A DNA stretch of 64,000 nucleotides, taken from assembly GCA_034111105.1 (NCBI GenBank), contig JAWUXY010000019.1, positions 5,677 through 69,676 on the forward strand, written 5' to 3'. Below are positions 36,741 through 45,613 of the stretch, one piece after another; positions within the stretch are counted from its first letter, which is position 1; every line of letters starts with the position of its first letter. The DNA comes from Bermanella sp034111105. GTDB lineage: Bacteria > Pseudomonadota > Gammaproteobacteria > Pseudomonadales > Oceanobacteraceae. The notes beneath the pieces are model-generated. The model worked only from the letters and a program-made list of their open reading frames with translations. It was not told where the DNA came from and did not search any database. Position numbers and translations under genes: made by a program.

Positions 36741-38933
36741 TTAACGCAGCGTAATACCCGCTTTTGTTGCGCGAGCACTATGCAGCTTTTTATAACTATC
36801 AATTAAGCGCAGGTGCTTATCTAGGCCTTCTAGATTCATACTGGTTTTGGTTAAACCGTAAAACCTTACTTCACCAGTTACCGAACCCACGACGTTATCC
36901 ATTACGTCTTGACCAAACATGCGGGTGAAGTTACCGATGTAATCATCAAGTTCTAATTCTTCATCAACGGCCACTTCCAATACGGCGTTCATGGCTTGGT
37001 AAAACAATCCACGTTCGACTGTATTGTCGTTAAACTGCAAGAAGGTTTCGACTAATTCGATGGCTTCTTCTAACGCACCGAGTGCAAGGTAAATTAAGAT
37101 TTTTAGTTCAAGAATCGTCAACTGACCCCAAACGGTGTTTTCATCAAACTCGACACCAATCAGCGTGATGATATCGGTGTAGTTATCAAGCTGACTTTCT
37201 TCTAGGCGTTCTACTAAACTGGCGAGGGCATCGTCATCCAGTATGTGAAGGTTTAAAATGTCTTCACGGTAATCAAGTGCTTTATTGGTGTTATCCCAGA
37301 TAAGATCATCAACCGGATACACCTCAGAATAATCGGGCACCAGAATACGGCACGCCGAACCGATATCTGAAAACTCTGCGATATACGCTTCTTTGCCAAT
37401 AGATTCTAACATGCCAAATAAGCAATCGGACTCTTCTTCGTTGGTGCCAGAAAAATCCCACTCACAAAATTCATAGTCTTGTTTAGCGCTAAAAAAGTGC
37501 CAAGAAATTACACCGGTTGAATCAATAAAATGTTCAACAAAGTTTTCAGGTTCAGACACGGCCATGCTATTAAACGTAGGCTTAGGCACATCGTTTAACC
37601 CTTCAAAACTGCGGCCTTGTAACAGTTCAGTTAAGCTGCGCTCTAACGCGGCTTCGAAACTGGGATGCGCACCAAATGAGGCAAACACACCACCGGTTTT
37701 AGGGTTCATCAATGTGACACACATCACCGGAAACTGGCCGCCTAACGAGGCGTCTTTCACCACAATCGGAAAGCCCTGTGCTTCAAGTGCTTTAATACCT
37801 TCAACAATACCTGGGTATTTGTTTATGATGGCTTGTGGCACATCTGGCAATACAATTTCTTGTTCGATGATTTGTCGTTTAACGGCACGCTCAAATATCT
37901 CTGATAAGCATTGCACTTTGGCTTCATTAACATTATTGCCTGCGCTCATGCCATTACTTAAAAATAAGTTTTCAATCAAGTTTGACGGAAAGTAAACCGT
38001 CTCGCCGTCAGACTGACGCACATATGGAATCGAACAAATACCGCGCTCACGGTTCCCCGAATTCGTATCAATTAAATGCGAGCCACGTAGTTCACCTTCT
38101 GGGTCGTAAATGTCGCGAGTGTAGTCATCTAAAATACCCGCTGGTAATGCATCATCGGCTTCAAGCTGAAACCATTTTTCATTGGGGTAGTGAACAAATT
38201 CGCTATTGGCAATGTCTTGCCCAAGAAACTGATCGTTATAAAAGAAATTGCAGTTTAAGCGTTCAATAAATTCACCCAACGCCGAACATAATGCGCTCTC
38301 TTTGCTGGCGCCTTTACCATTGGTGAAACACATTGGCGTCGCCGCGTCACGAATATGCAATGACCACACATTGGGTACAATATTGCGCCAAGACGAAATC
38401 TCAATTTTCATCCCTAAGTCAGCCAAGATATTGGTCATGTTGGCGATGGTTTGTTCTAGCGGTAGGTCTTTGCCTAAAATAAACGTCTCAGCACTATCAT
38501 CAGCCTGACCCATCAACATAGCCTGTGCGTCGGCGTCTAAACTTTTAACCGCCTCAATCTTAAACTCAGGGCCTGCTTGCACTACTTTTTTCACAGTGCA
38601 GCGTTCGATAGACCGCAGAATACCCGTGCGATCTTTATCTGAAATAGTATCTGGCAGTTCAACTTGAATCTGAAAAATCTGGTTATAACGATCTTCTGGG
38701 TCAACAATGTTGTTTTGCGATAACCGAATGTCATCGGTCGGGATATCCCGGGCGGCGCAATACACCTTCACAAAATAAGCCGCACACAATGCCGATGATG
38801 CTAAGAAGTAATCAAACGGCCCAGGGGCCGATGCATCACCTTTGTACCGAATGGGCTGATCTGCGATCACCGTATAGTCATCAAACTTGGCTTCAAGTCT
38901 GAGGTTGTCGAGAAAATTGACTTTAATTTCCAT
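36741..38933 (-). CDS. OsmC-YcaO fusion protein
   Basis: A 730-residue cytoplasmic protein with an N-terminal OsmC-like domain (about 1-135, including SSALCAAYFVKVYCAARD and a second cysteine region ERCTVKKVV) joined to a YcaO domain (about 190-560, with ATP-site acidic motifs SALGEFIERLN and CLSEIFERAVKR) and a helical TPR-like C-terminus (about 590-705). YcaO enzymes phosphorylate amide backbones; E. coli YcaO assists methylthiolation of ribosomal protein S12. No azole-type biosynthetic partners lie nearby, so a housekeeping YcaO role is more likely than natural-product synthesis. The OsmC part could handle a thiol or peroxide cue, which is inference. Confidence 0.88.
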   Translation of the reverse strand: MEIKVNFLDNLRLEAKFDDYTVIADQPIRYKGDASAPGPFDYFLASSALCAAYFVKVYCAARDIPTDDIRLSQNNIVDPEDRYNQIFQIQVELPDTISDKDRTGILRSIERCTVKKVVQAGPEFKIEAVKSLDADAQAMLMGQADDSAETFILGKDLPLEQTIANMTNILADLGMKIEISSWRNIVPNVWSLHIRDAATPMCFTNGKGASKESALCSALGEFIERLNCNFFYNDQFLGQDIANSEFVHYPNEKWFQLEADDALPAGILDDYTRDIYDPEGELRGSHLIDTNSGNRERGICSIPYVRQSDGETVYFPSNLIENLFLSNGMSAGNNVNEAKVQCLSEIFERAVKRQIIEQEIVLPDVPQAIINKYPGIVEGIKALEAQGFPIVVKDASLGGQFPVMCVTLMNPKTGGVFASFGAHPSFEAALERSLTELLQGRSFEGLNDVPKPTFNSMAVSEPENFVEHFIDSTGVISWHFFSAKQDYEFCEWDFSGTNEEESDCLFGMLESIGKEAYIAEFSDIGSACRILVPDYSEVYPVDDLIWDNTNKALDYREDILNLHILDDDALASLVERLEESQLDNYTDIITLIGVEFDENTVWGQLTILELKILIYLALGALEEAIELVETFLQFNDNTVERGLFYQAMNAVLEVAVDEELELDDYIGNFTRMFGQDVMDNVVGSVTGEVRFYGLTKTSMNLEGLDKHLRLIDSYKKLHSARATKAGITLR

Positions 38934-39191
38934 GAATAGTGTCCACCGTAAAGCTGTGCTGGGCAGCCTTAACCCTAGTATTGATAAGGTTTAGCTACTG
39001 GCTGGCAGCGTGTTGATCTTAATTTGGGGGGATTATCGGGGTTTTCGCGGCAATAGTCTTGGTTAGTTATGTAAATGTGGGAAATACGTGGGTTTAATTA
39101 GGCAGGCTGCTTTCTACCATAGGCATTAGCCTAACGGCATGATTAAAATACGGATATGATGCCAACATAAGTACAAAAGTAAGGACATAGA

Positions 39192-39794
39192 ATGCGCTTT
39201 GAAACGGCCAAGTTAACCCCTCAAGAAAACTATAAACTGCTGATTGGCGGCATATTACCGCGGCCAATCGCTTGGGTTTCGAGCATATCGGTTAATGGCC
39301 ATGTGAATTTAGCGCCGTTTTCGGTTTTTTCCGTTGCCCGTGCCCACCCTCCCATCGTTTGTTTTAACCCAATGTACAACCAAGATGCGCAGGCAAAAGA
39401 CACGCTAAGAAATATCCGCGAAGAAGGGGAATTTGTCATCAATACCGTCAGCGCATCACAGCTAGACGTCATGAATAAAAGTTGCCACAACCTACCGCAT
39501 GATACTGACGAGTTTGAATATGCCGGCATTACAAAAACAGAATCGGATTTTATTAAACCGCCACGAGTGGCCAATGCCGTGGTGAGCTTTGAATGCAAAT
39601 TAAATCAAATTGTTGATCTTGGTGATCAAGCATTGTCAGGGCATTTGATTTTAGGCGATGTGATTGCTGTGCACGTAAATGACAACGCCTTCGCCGATGG
39701 AAAAATCAATAGCAATGAGCTGGATGCCATTGCGCGCATGTCTGGTGATGATTACAGCTTAACTAGAGAGAAGGTTCAGCTTGGGCGTTCTTAG
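39192..39794 (+). CDS. Flavin reductase family protein
   Basis: A 200-residue FMN-binding split-barrel protein. The family motif LPRPIAWVSSISVNGHVNLAPFSVFSVA near the N-terminus and PPIVCFNP after it are the flavin-site signature of flavoredoxin-like flavin reductases; the substrate is unknown. The ATG follows an AAGGACA ribosome site. It stands alone, divergent from the OsmC-YcaO gene, with 258 bp between them in which I see no clear operator. Confidence 0.85.
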   Translation: MRFETAKLTPQENYKLLIGGILPRPIAWVSSISVNGHVNLAPFSVFSVARAHPPIVCFNPMYNQDAQAKDTLRNIREEGEFVINTVSASQLDVMNKSCHNLPHDTDEFEYAGITKTESDFIKPPRVANAVVSFECKLNQIVDLGDQALSGHLILGDVIAVHVNDNAFADGKINSNELDAIARMSGDDYSLTREKVQLGRS

Positions 39795-40489
39795 CTAAAT
39801 TTCATATAGGGCTTGGCTTATAATAAATATTATGAGCCCAAATAGTTGATTCGAGGTTGTGCTTTAATCTTAGTTTTTAGTAGACGAATATATCTACTTC
39901 ATCAAAAATAATATCTAAGTTAATTCCCAGTATAGTGCATCAATAATGATGCAAAATCCTAGACAATAAATACAAATATTGCATGTTAAATTCGCTTTGA
40001 TAGCATTTACAACTCGATATTAGATAAGCCCTTTAAAATCAAATTTTTACTTTTTATTCCTAAAATTGAACTTACCCCCCCAAGCTATTTTGATACATGA
40101 GATATTATGGATTGAGATACGCCAGCATCTGAAAGTAAAGCATTATATTTTTCATTATTGCCATATTGAAGATGAATTGACATAAATGTCAATGATAGAT
40201 TTTCAGAACAAAAAAAATCATATATTCTCAAATACATTAAAATACTTTGGGAATGAAAATTCAAAATAACGATATACTAATTCAAGCACATTCCTCATTC
40301 TTGTCTTCTCTTTTACCGCACCATGATCTGATTGCAGTACTAAATGTTTTGGTTGTTACACATAACTCTCTAGATGTTTGTCATCTGCAATAACTAGACA
40401 CTTTTCTTTCACGAGGCATGTTTTCTTCACAAGGCAAATTGCCACCCTCTTAAGTGCCATAAATTCATATTAATTGGAGCTGAAATTTT
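39795..40489. other. AT-rich intergenic region with no supported gene
   Basis: About 700 bp of AT-rich DNA with many stop codons in all frames. I find no gene, RNA or strong hairpin. It ends just before a short remnant that resembles the start of a beta-carbonic anhydrase gene, so part of it may be decayed coding or transferred DNA. Confidence 0.4.
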
Positions 40490-40591
40490 ATGAACATGCA
40501 AGAATTAATGGCTCAAAATAAAGCGTGAGCCAAAGAACAAAAGAACATAGACCCTATTTTTAAAATGAAAACCAATGCTACCCACCCTTAA
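40490..40591 (+). pseudogene. Possible 5' remnant of a beta-carbonic anhydrase gene
   Basis: An ATG at 40490 (upstream TTGGAGC, a ribosome site about 9 nt away) opens MNMQELMAQNKA, then an in-frame TGA (40526-40528), then AKEQKNIDPIF and a few more codons to TAA. Beta-carbonic anhydrases begin with a helix of the form xxLxxNxxWAxxxxxxDPxFF; the TGA stands exactly where the conserved Trp (TGG) would be. The zinc-site part (CSDSR) is absent, so only the beginning is left. The match is short, so this is tentative. Confidence 0.35.
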
Positions 40592-41028
40592 TGCAGCACT
40601 CGGCTTTCAATATGATCCAGTGAAAGCAATGACAGCATCCAAAAATCAGCCACATTAATGGGCATACTGATTACGTCTTCAAGCGGCTTTAATAACAATG
40701 GCACCGATAATGTGTGCTTGATATCTTGGATGTTGTTTTCAACATATTGAACAAGCGAGTATAAATTGACGTTGGCCTCTTCTTTTCGCAATGCATACGC
40801 GTATTCAAGAGCGCTGCGCAGATAGCGGTCCACTGAAAACGACGAGCTGTGACAACTCAGCAGCAGCTCTGATATTTCAAACGCATTACCATAAGCAACC
40901 GACGCGCTTTCCCAATCTTTTGCATGAAATAACGCCCTTGCTTGCTCAATGATCATTCGCCAGGCTTGAATGGCTTGCTGAGGGTTATTAACAAATTCGC
41001 CTCTATGGTTATCGCATAGGTATTTCAT
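40588..41028 (-). CDS. Conserved-type hypothetical helical protein behind a Fur-like box
   Basis: I do not recognise a named family. The product is 146 residues from Met 41028, which has AGGA 7 nt upstream; an upstream in-frame Met (41055) is less well placed. It is mostly helical with a TPR-like pattern (ARALFHAKDWESASVAYGNAFEISELLL, then YAYALRKEEANVNLYSLVQYVE), no signal peptide and no membrane helix. A strong Fur-box-like palindrome lies about 50 bp upstream, suggesting induction when iron is low. It is a single-gene unit. Confidence 0.6.
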   Translation of the reverse strand: MKYLCDNHRGEFVNNPQQAIQAWRMIIEQARALFHAKDWESASVAYGNAFEISELLLSCHSSSFSVDRYLRSALEYAYALRKEEANVNLYSLVQYVENNIQDIKHTLSVPLLLKPLEDVISMPINVADFWMLSLLSLDHIESRVLH

Positions 41029-41075
41029 TTTGGGTTCCTGATTTGGCTCTTTCAATATTGACTGACGAACACACT

Positions 41076-41100
41076 ATTGCAATTGATTCTCATTTGCAAT
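41076..41100 (-). promoter_or_regulatory. Putative Fur box
   Basis: The 19-bp core GCAATTGATTCTCATTTGC (41079-41097) is close to the symmetric Fur-type form GCAAATGATTATCATTTGC, differing at two bases, and it is flanked by inverted ATTGCAA/TTGCAAT ends. It lies upstream of the minus-strand 146-residue gene. The plus-strand unit 200 bp away is less well placed to be controlled by it. Confidence 0.6.
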
Positions 41101-41282
41101 AAATATATCATGTCCTCCGTTATCTAGTCAGTAGAACGGCTATCCGGTGCTCGATATGTCGCCTTATTGTTCTTTATAGGTAGTTAATCCGTTTTGTGTA
41201 CCACAGGCTAACCCTACAGAGGAATATCAAGCTACGCCAAGAAAGCTAACATAAAGCACACTGTTTATTTTAGGAGACAGGC

Positions 41283-41542
41283 ATGAGCCAATTATTTTCT
41301 GAACTACTGACCATGACGGCTCAACAACCAGAGCCCCAGCGCTTATTATTTTTATTTTCGAAAACGGACAAAAAAAATCCAAAGAAAAGTAAAAAACACA
41401 AAAAAGGCACCATCACACCCACCATGTGTTTTGATAAGTTACCAGAAGATTTAACCACGTTTGAAAACCTGATATCTTAAGCAGATAGCATCAGTAAAGA
41501 TTGGTCGTTTGTTTTCATTGCAGGCTTAAGCGGACACAATTC
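41283..41542 (+). pseudogene. Truncated small protein of the 'ribonucleotide reductase subunit alpha' type upstream of nrdD
   Basis: ATG 41283 follows a good TAGGAGA ribosome site. The first 65 residues contain QQPEPQRLLFLFSK and TPTMCFDKLPEDLTTFENL, matching a small (~130-residue) family of unknown function, some of whose members carry the misleading name 'ribonucleotide reductase subunit alpha'. A TAA at 41478-41480 interrupts it, yet in the same frame the next codons read DWSFVFIAGLSG, the expected continuation. The C-terminal third is then missing and nrdD begins in another frame. So a nonsense change plus a deletion up to nrdD is the simplest reading. A 65-residue product could still be made. 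Confidence 0.5.
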
Positions 41543-43342
41543 ATGCTGCAACTTAGCCCTAACCAAATTAAAACCAAGCTTAATTTTATTGAGGGTTATG
41601 TAAACGTCAACAATGCAGCTGAAGGTTCGAAATTTGATGCCAATACGAATATCACTCACAAAAATATAGCAACCTTAGAAGCGGAGCTAATGAAAGATGC
41701 GGTGATTCAAATTAATCGTGCAAAAATCACAGAGAAAATTCAAGAATTATTTGGGGATGATCAAGCGCAAGAATACCGTCATAAAATTGAACACCATGAA
41801 ATTTACGTACACGATGAAACCAGCCTAAAGCCCTACTGTGCGTCTATTACTATGTACCCATTTTTATTAGACGGCTTAACGAAACTAGGAGGAGAATCAA
41901 AAGCCCCCAAGCACTTAGAATCATTTTGTGGCTCGTTTGTGAATCTTGTATTTGCCATTAGCGCGCAATTCGCAGGTGCCATTGCCACCGTTGAGTTTCT
42001 CACGTACTTCGATCATTTTGCCCGTATCGATTACGGTGATGATTACTTAAAAAACCACCCAGAAAAAATCGCAAATCATTTACAGCATGTGGTCTATGCA
42101 TTAAACCAACCGGCAGCGGCCCGAGGTTATCAAAGTGTTTTTTGGAATATTTCACTTTATGATCAATTTTACTTTGAATCTATGTTTGGGGATTTTGTAT
42201 TTCCCGCTAACCATGTCAACCAAAACGTGTTAGTCAAACCACTTTGGGATAACATTAATTCGTTGCAACATTTTTTTATGAACTGGTTTAATCAAGAGCG
42301 TAAAAACGCCATTTTAACCTTCCCTGTTATCACCGCTGCCATGCTCACTGAAAATGGCCAATGTAAAGATCAAACATTCATGGCATTTTGTGCACAACAA
42401 TTAGCCGAAGGTAATAGCTTTTTTACGTATCTTTCTGATAATGCAGACTCACTTGCGTCGTGCTGCCGATTACGTAACGAAATGACCGACAATACGTTTT
42501 CATACACACTGGGGGCGGGCGGCATTGCTACGGGCTCGGTGAACGTGATTACAATCAATATGAACCGAGTGATACAAAAGAAAATCGATCTCAAGGAATT
42601 GGTTCAAAGTGTACATAAATATCAAATTGCATATCGTCACGTCATGCAAGAATACCAAGAACAAGGCATGCTGCCCGTTTACGATGCGGGATTTATCAAT
42701 CTTAATAAGCAATTTTTAACCATTGGTGTAAACGGTATGGTCGAAGCCGCAGAAAGCTTGGGCATTACCCCTGGTAACAATCAAGCATACAAAGAATTTG
42801 TTCGCAATCACTTAAAAATAATCTACGACGAAAACAAAGCGGCTAAGACAGAAACCGGATATTTATTTAACACAGAATTCGTACCCGCTGAAAACCTGGG
42901 GGTTAAAAATTCAAAATGGGATAAAGCAGATGGCTTACGTGTCAACCGCGAGTGCTACAACAGTTATTTTTATATCGTTGAAGATGAAACCTGCCATGCA
43001 CTGGATAAATTTGTTTTGCATGGTAAAGACATGACCGAGTATTTAGATGGCGGCTCTGCATTACACCTCAATCTAGACGAAACCTTAAGCCAAGCGCAAT
43101 ACGCTAAGCTATATAACGTGGCCGCAAAAACAGGCTGCAATTATTTTTGTATAAATGTGAAAATCACCATATGCAATGACTGTGACACAATTGATAAGCG
43201 AACATTATATCAATGCCCAAGCTGTCATAGTCATAACGTTGATCATGGCACCCGTGTGATTGGGTATTTAAAGCGAGTAAGTGCCTTTAGCCGTGCTCGC
43301 CAACATGAGCATGACCGTCGTTATTATCAAAAGCAGGCTTAA
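41543..43342 (+). CDS. nrdD: Anaerobic (class III) ribonucleoside-triphosphate reductase NrdD
   Basis: Oxygen-sensitive glycyl-radical enzyme reducing NTPs to dNTPs. I chose Met 41543 (MLQLSPNQIKTKLNFIEGY), giving 599 residues; a longer frame has an unrelated leader. Seen: HEIYVHDETSLKPYCASITMYPFLLDGL, a four-cysteine zinc site near the C-terminus (CNDC...CPSC), and the glycyl-radical loop RVIGYL. There is no N-terminal ATP-cone, unlike the 712-residue E. coli enzyme, so dATP feedback through a cone is not expected. The activase gene nrdG is not next to it or elsewhere in the window. Confidence 0.92.
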   Translation: MLQLSPNQIKTKLNFIEGYVNVNNAAEGSKFDANTNITHKNIATLEAELMKDAVIQINRAKITEKIQELFGDDQAQEYRHKIEHHEIYVHDETSLKPYCASITMYPFLLDGLTKLGGESKAPKHLESFCGSFVNLVFAISAQFAGAIATVEFLTYFDHFARIDYGDDYLKNHPEKIANHLQHVVYALNQPAAARGYQSVFWNISLYDQFYFESMFGDFVFPANHVNQNVLVKPLWDNINSLQHFFMNWFNQERKNAILTFPVITAAMLTENGQCKDQTFMAFCAQQLAEGNSFFTYLSDNADSLASCCRLRNEMTDNTFSYTLGAGGIATGSVNVITINMNRVIQKKIDLKELVQSVHKYQIAYRHVMQEYQEQGMLPVYDAGFINLNKQFLTIGVNGMVEAAESLGITPGNNQAYKEFVRNHLKIIYDENKAAKTETGYLFNTEFVPAENLGVKNSKWDKADGLRVNRECYNSYFYIVEDETCHALDKFVLHGKDMTEYLDGGSALHLNLDETLSQAQYAKLYNVAAKTGCNYFCINVKITICNDCDTIDKRTLYQCPSCHSHNVDHGTRVIGYLKRVSAFSRARQHEHDRRYYQKQA

Positions 43343-43660
43343 CGTATTTTGCATCATACAACCAATACGAAAAGCCAGTCTCCGTGATTACAACATGAAT
43401 GGTTCAAAACCATCATACAGTTGCTAATAGTTGGTCTATTATGAGCCTATTAACGGCTTAAACCGCTATTTATGCAGGCTCGTTGTATCTCAATATCAGG
43501 TTTATTAGAACCGTATCTTTAGGTTCGCTATGAATCGTAGCCATGACATAACGAGCCCTGTATTATGCCCCCGATAATTTTAAGGGTGCTAGCCAGCACC
43601 GAGCATGACATTGTTAGATTCTGAGCCTGCACTCAGACTTATTTAGTACGGTAGACCGAC
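43343..43660. other. Intergenic region between nrdD and the aminotransferase gene
   Basis: About 320 bp without a supported gene. It holds a small perfect hairpin (GGTGCT at 43585-43590 and AGCACC at 43595-43600) and other short inverted repeats, none followed by a T run. It probably contains the aminotransferase promoter. Confidence 0.4.
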
Positions 43661-44980
43661 ATGACAAAACCCCAAACAGCCGCCCTTTTGGCCACTGCAA
43701 AAACCCACATGCCTTTGGGCGTAGCCGACAGCTACCGCTACTGGGGCGAAGACAACACTGTTTTTGTCAAAAGCATGAAAGGCGGCACCATCACAGATGA
43801 AGATGGCCAAGTTTATGTGGATTTTCGTCTTGCCTACGGCCCGATCATTCTGGGTTACCGTGATGCTAGGGTCGACCAAGCCGTCATTAACGCAATCACT
43901 GAGATTGGTACGCTTTCGGGCTTTTCAACTGGCTTAGACTCAGAAGTCGTCAGCTTGGTTAAAAAGATGTGCCCTAACATCGAAAAAATGCGGTTTGCTA
44001 ACTCCGGCACAGAAGCCGTCATTGGTGCTCTTCGTACGGCACGAGGGTTTACTGGCCGTAATAAGATTGTGGTTGTTGAAGGCGGTTTTCACGGCCTGTA
44101 TGACGAGATGATGTGGAAATCCGATGTGGATAACTGGGACAACAAAACCGAAGCAGCACCTGAGATAAAACCCTTTGGTGGGGGTATCCCAGAAAGCTCA
44201 CGCGAACATCTAGAAACCGTACCACTCAATGACTTTGATGCCATTAAAGACGTGTTTGCCCGTGTAGGTGATGATATTGCCGCTATCGTAATTGAACCCA
44301 TCTTAGGCAACTGTGGCAGCATCGCGTCGAGCCAAGAATACATGCAAATGCTGCGTGACGTGTGTAATGCAAACGGTGCATTGCTGATTATGGATGAAGT
44401 AAAAACCGGTTTTCGCGTAGCAAAAGGCGGCGCACAAGAGCTGTATGGTATTAAAGCCGACCTAACCACCTACGCAAAAGCCATTGGTAATGGCTACCCT
44501 GTTGCCGCCTTTGGTGGCCGTGCAGATGTAATGGACATGATCAGCTTTAATAAAAATGGCGTGACTCATGGCGGTACATACACAGCCAACATGATTGCAT
44601 TAAGCGCAGCAAAAGCCACCTTAACGATTTTGAACGAAACCAATGCCTACGACACCATCAATAAAGTCGGCGCACAGATTCAACAAGCACTGTCTCGAGT
44701 CTTTACCAAGCACGGCATCGAGCATAAATTTGCAGGCCCAGACGCCATGTTTGGTGTGCACTTTGGTAAAGAAGTCCCACAAAATTATCGTGACTGGAAA
44801 AAAACCAACAGCGATCTTTACACCGCATTTGCCCACAACCTAATTGCCAATGGCCTCATGCTAGAGCCCGATTCTCGCGAACCCTGGTTTATTTGTGAAG
44901 CGCACCAAAGCGTGGATATGAAGTGGCTAGAAACAGTAGCAGATCAAGCTATGGCAAAAGCCTTGAGTGATTCGAAATAA
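43661..44980 (+). CDS. Class III aminotransferase (glutamate-1-semialdehyde aminomutase-like)
   Basis: PLP enzyme of 439 residues. The class III pattern is complete: NSGTEAVIGALRTARGFTGRNKIV (PLP phosphate region), GGFHGLYD, IMDEVKTGFR, and the PLP lysine in YAKAIGNGYPVAAFGG (Lys273). It is closer to HemL-like aminotransferases than to ornithine or GABA types, but it lacks the tight sequence match expected of the housekeeping HemL, so the substrate is open. It stands alone between nrdD and the repeat array. Confidence 0.85.
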   Translation: MTKPQTAALLATAKTHMPLGVADSYRYWGEDNTVFVKSMKGGTITDEDGQVYVDFRLAYGPIILGYRDARVDQAVINAITEIGTLSGFSTGLDSEVVSLVKKMCPNIEKMRFANSGTEAVIGALRTARGFTGRNKIVVVEGGFHGLYDEMMWKSDVDNWDNKTEAAPEIKPFGGGIPESSREHLETVPLNDFDAIKDVFARVGDDIAAIVIEPILGNCGSIASSQEYMQMLRDVCNANGALLIMDEVKTGFRVAKGGAQELYGIKADLTTYAKAIGNGYPVAAFGGRADVMDMISFNKNGVTHGGTYTANMIALSAAKATLTILNETNAYDTINKVGAQIQQALSRVFTKHGIEHKFAGPDAMFGVHFGKEVPQNYRDWKKTNSDLYTAFAHNLIANGLMLEPDSREPWFICEAHQSVDMKWLETVADQAMAKALSDSK

Positions 44981-45004
44981 GATAACGACTGAATAGTTGA
45001 AATT

Positions 45005-45533
45005 AAAAACGCATTCATTTTGAATGCGCTTAGAAACACTTAAATCCCAGGTATTTAGTGAACCCGCAGGATGGGCACTACCCACCACTCGCTTATGATT
45101 GTCGGGCAATGCCCGACCTACAAAGTTTACTCTCGACATAAAAACGCATTCATTCTGGATAAGCTTATAAACACTTAAGCCCTATAATTTAACAAACCCG
45201 TAGGGTGGGCACTGTCCACCATTCGCTTATGATTGTCGGGCAATGCCCGACCTACAAAGTTTACTCTCGACATAAAAACGCATTCATTCTGGATGCGCTT
45301 ATAAACACTTAAATCCTATAATTTAACAAACCAGTAGGGTGGGCACTGCCCACCATTCGCTTATGATTGTCGGGCAATGCCCGCCCTACAAAGCTTACTC
45401 TCGGCATAAAAACGCATTCATTCTGGATGCGCTTGCTTATAAACACTTAAATCCTATAATTTAACAAACCCGTAGGGTGGGCACTGCCCACCATTCGCTT
45501 ATGATTGTCGGGCAATGCCCGACCTACAAAGCT
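45005..45533. repeat. Four tandem ~134-bp palindromic repeat units (BIME-like array)
   Basis: Units begin at 45005, 45140, 45274 and 45408 (lengths 135, 134, 134 and ~126 bp) and are highly alike. Each has a leading hairpin around CGCATTCA (perfect in unit 1, 45010-45028), a GTAGGGTGGGCACTGCCCAC palindrome, a short ATTCGCTTATGATT spacer and a GTCGGGCAATGCCCGAC palindrome ending in CCTAC. The GTAGG/CCTAC ends face each other, like paired REP elements. Unit 4 has a 4-bp GCTT duplication. The first hairpin may also terminate the aminotransferase gene. Confidence 0.9.
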
Positions 45534-45613
45534 GTATTCCTCTTATAAACATCCATTCGTTGTAAACAACTGTAAATCAAAGAATTATAGCCGCCCTTTA
45601 AAAACATCAAACA

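Noticed and set aside
40526..40528. TGA read as selenocysteine
   Set aside because: It stands at a position expected to be Trp, I see no SECIS-like hairpin after it, and the frame ends 20 codons later without an enzyme active site.
43661..44980. Housekeeping hemL (glutamate-1-semialdehyde aminomutase)
   Set aside because: Class III motifs fit, but the N-terminal region and active-site surroundings are unlike HemL, so only the broader family is assigned.
45005..45533. Possible CRISPR array
   Set aside because: Units are ~134 bp and repeated over their full length with no unique spacers, and no cas gene is present. The inner palindromes fit REP/BIME elements.
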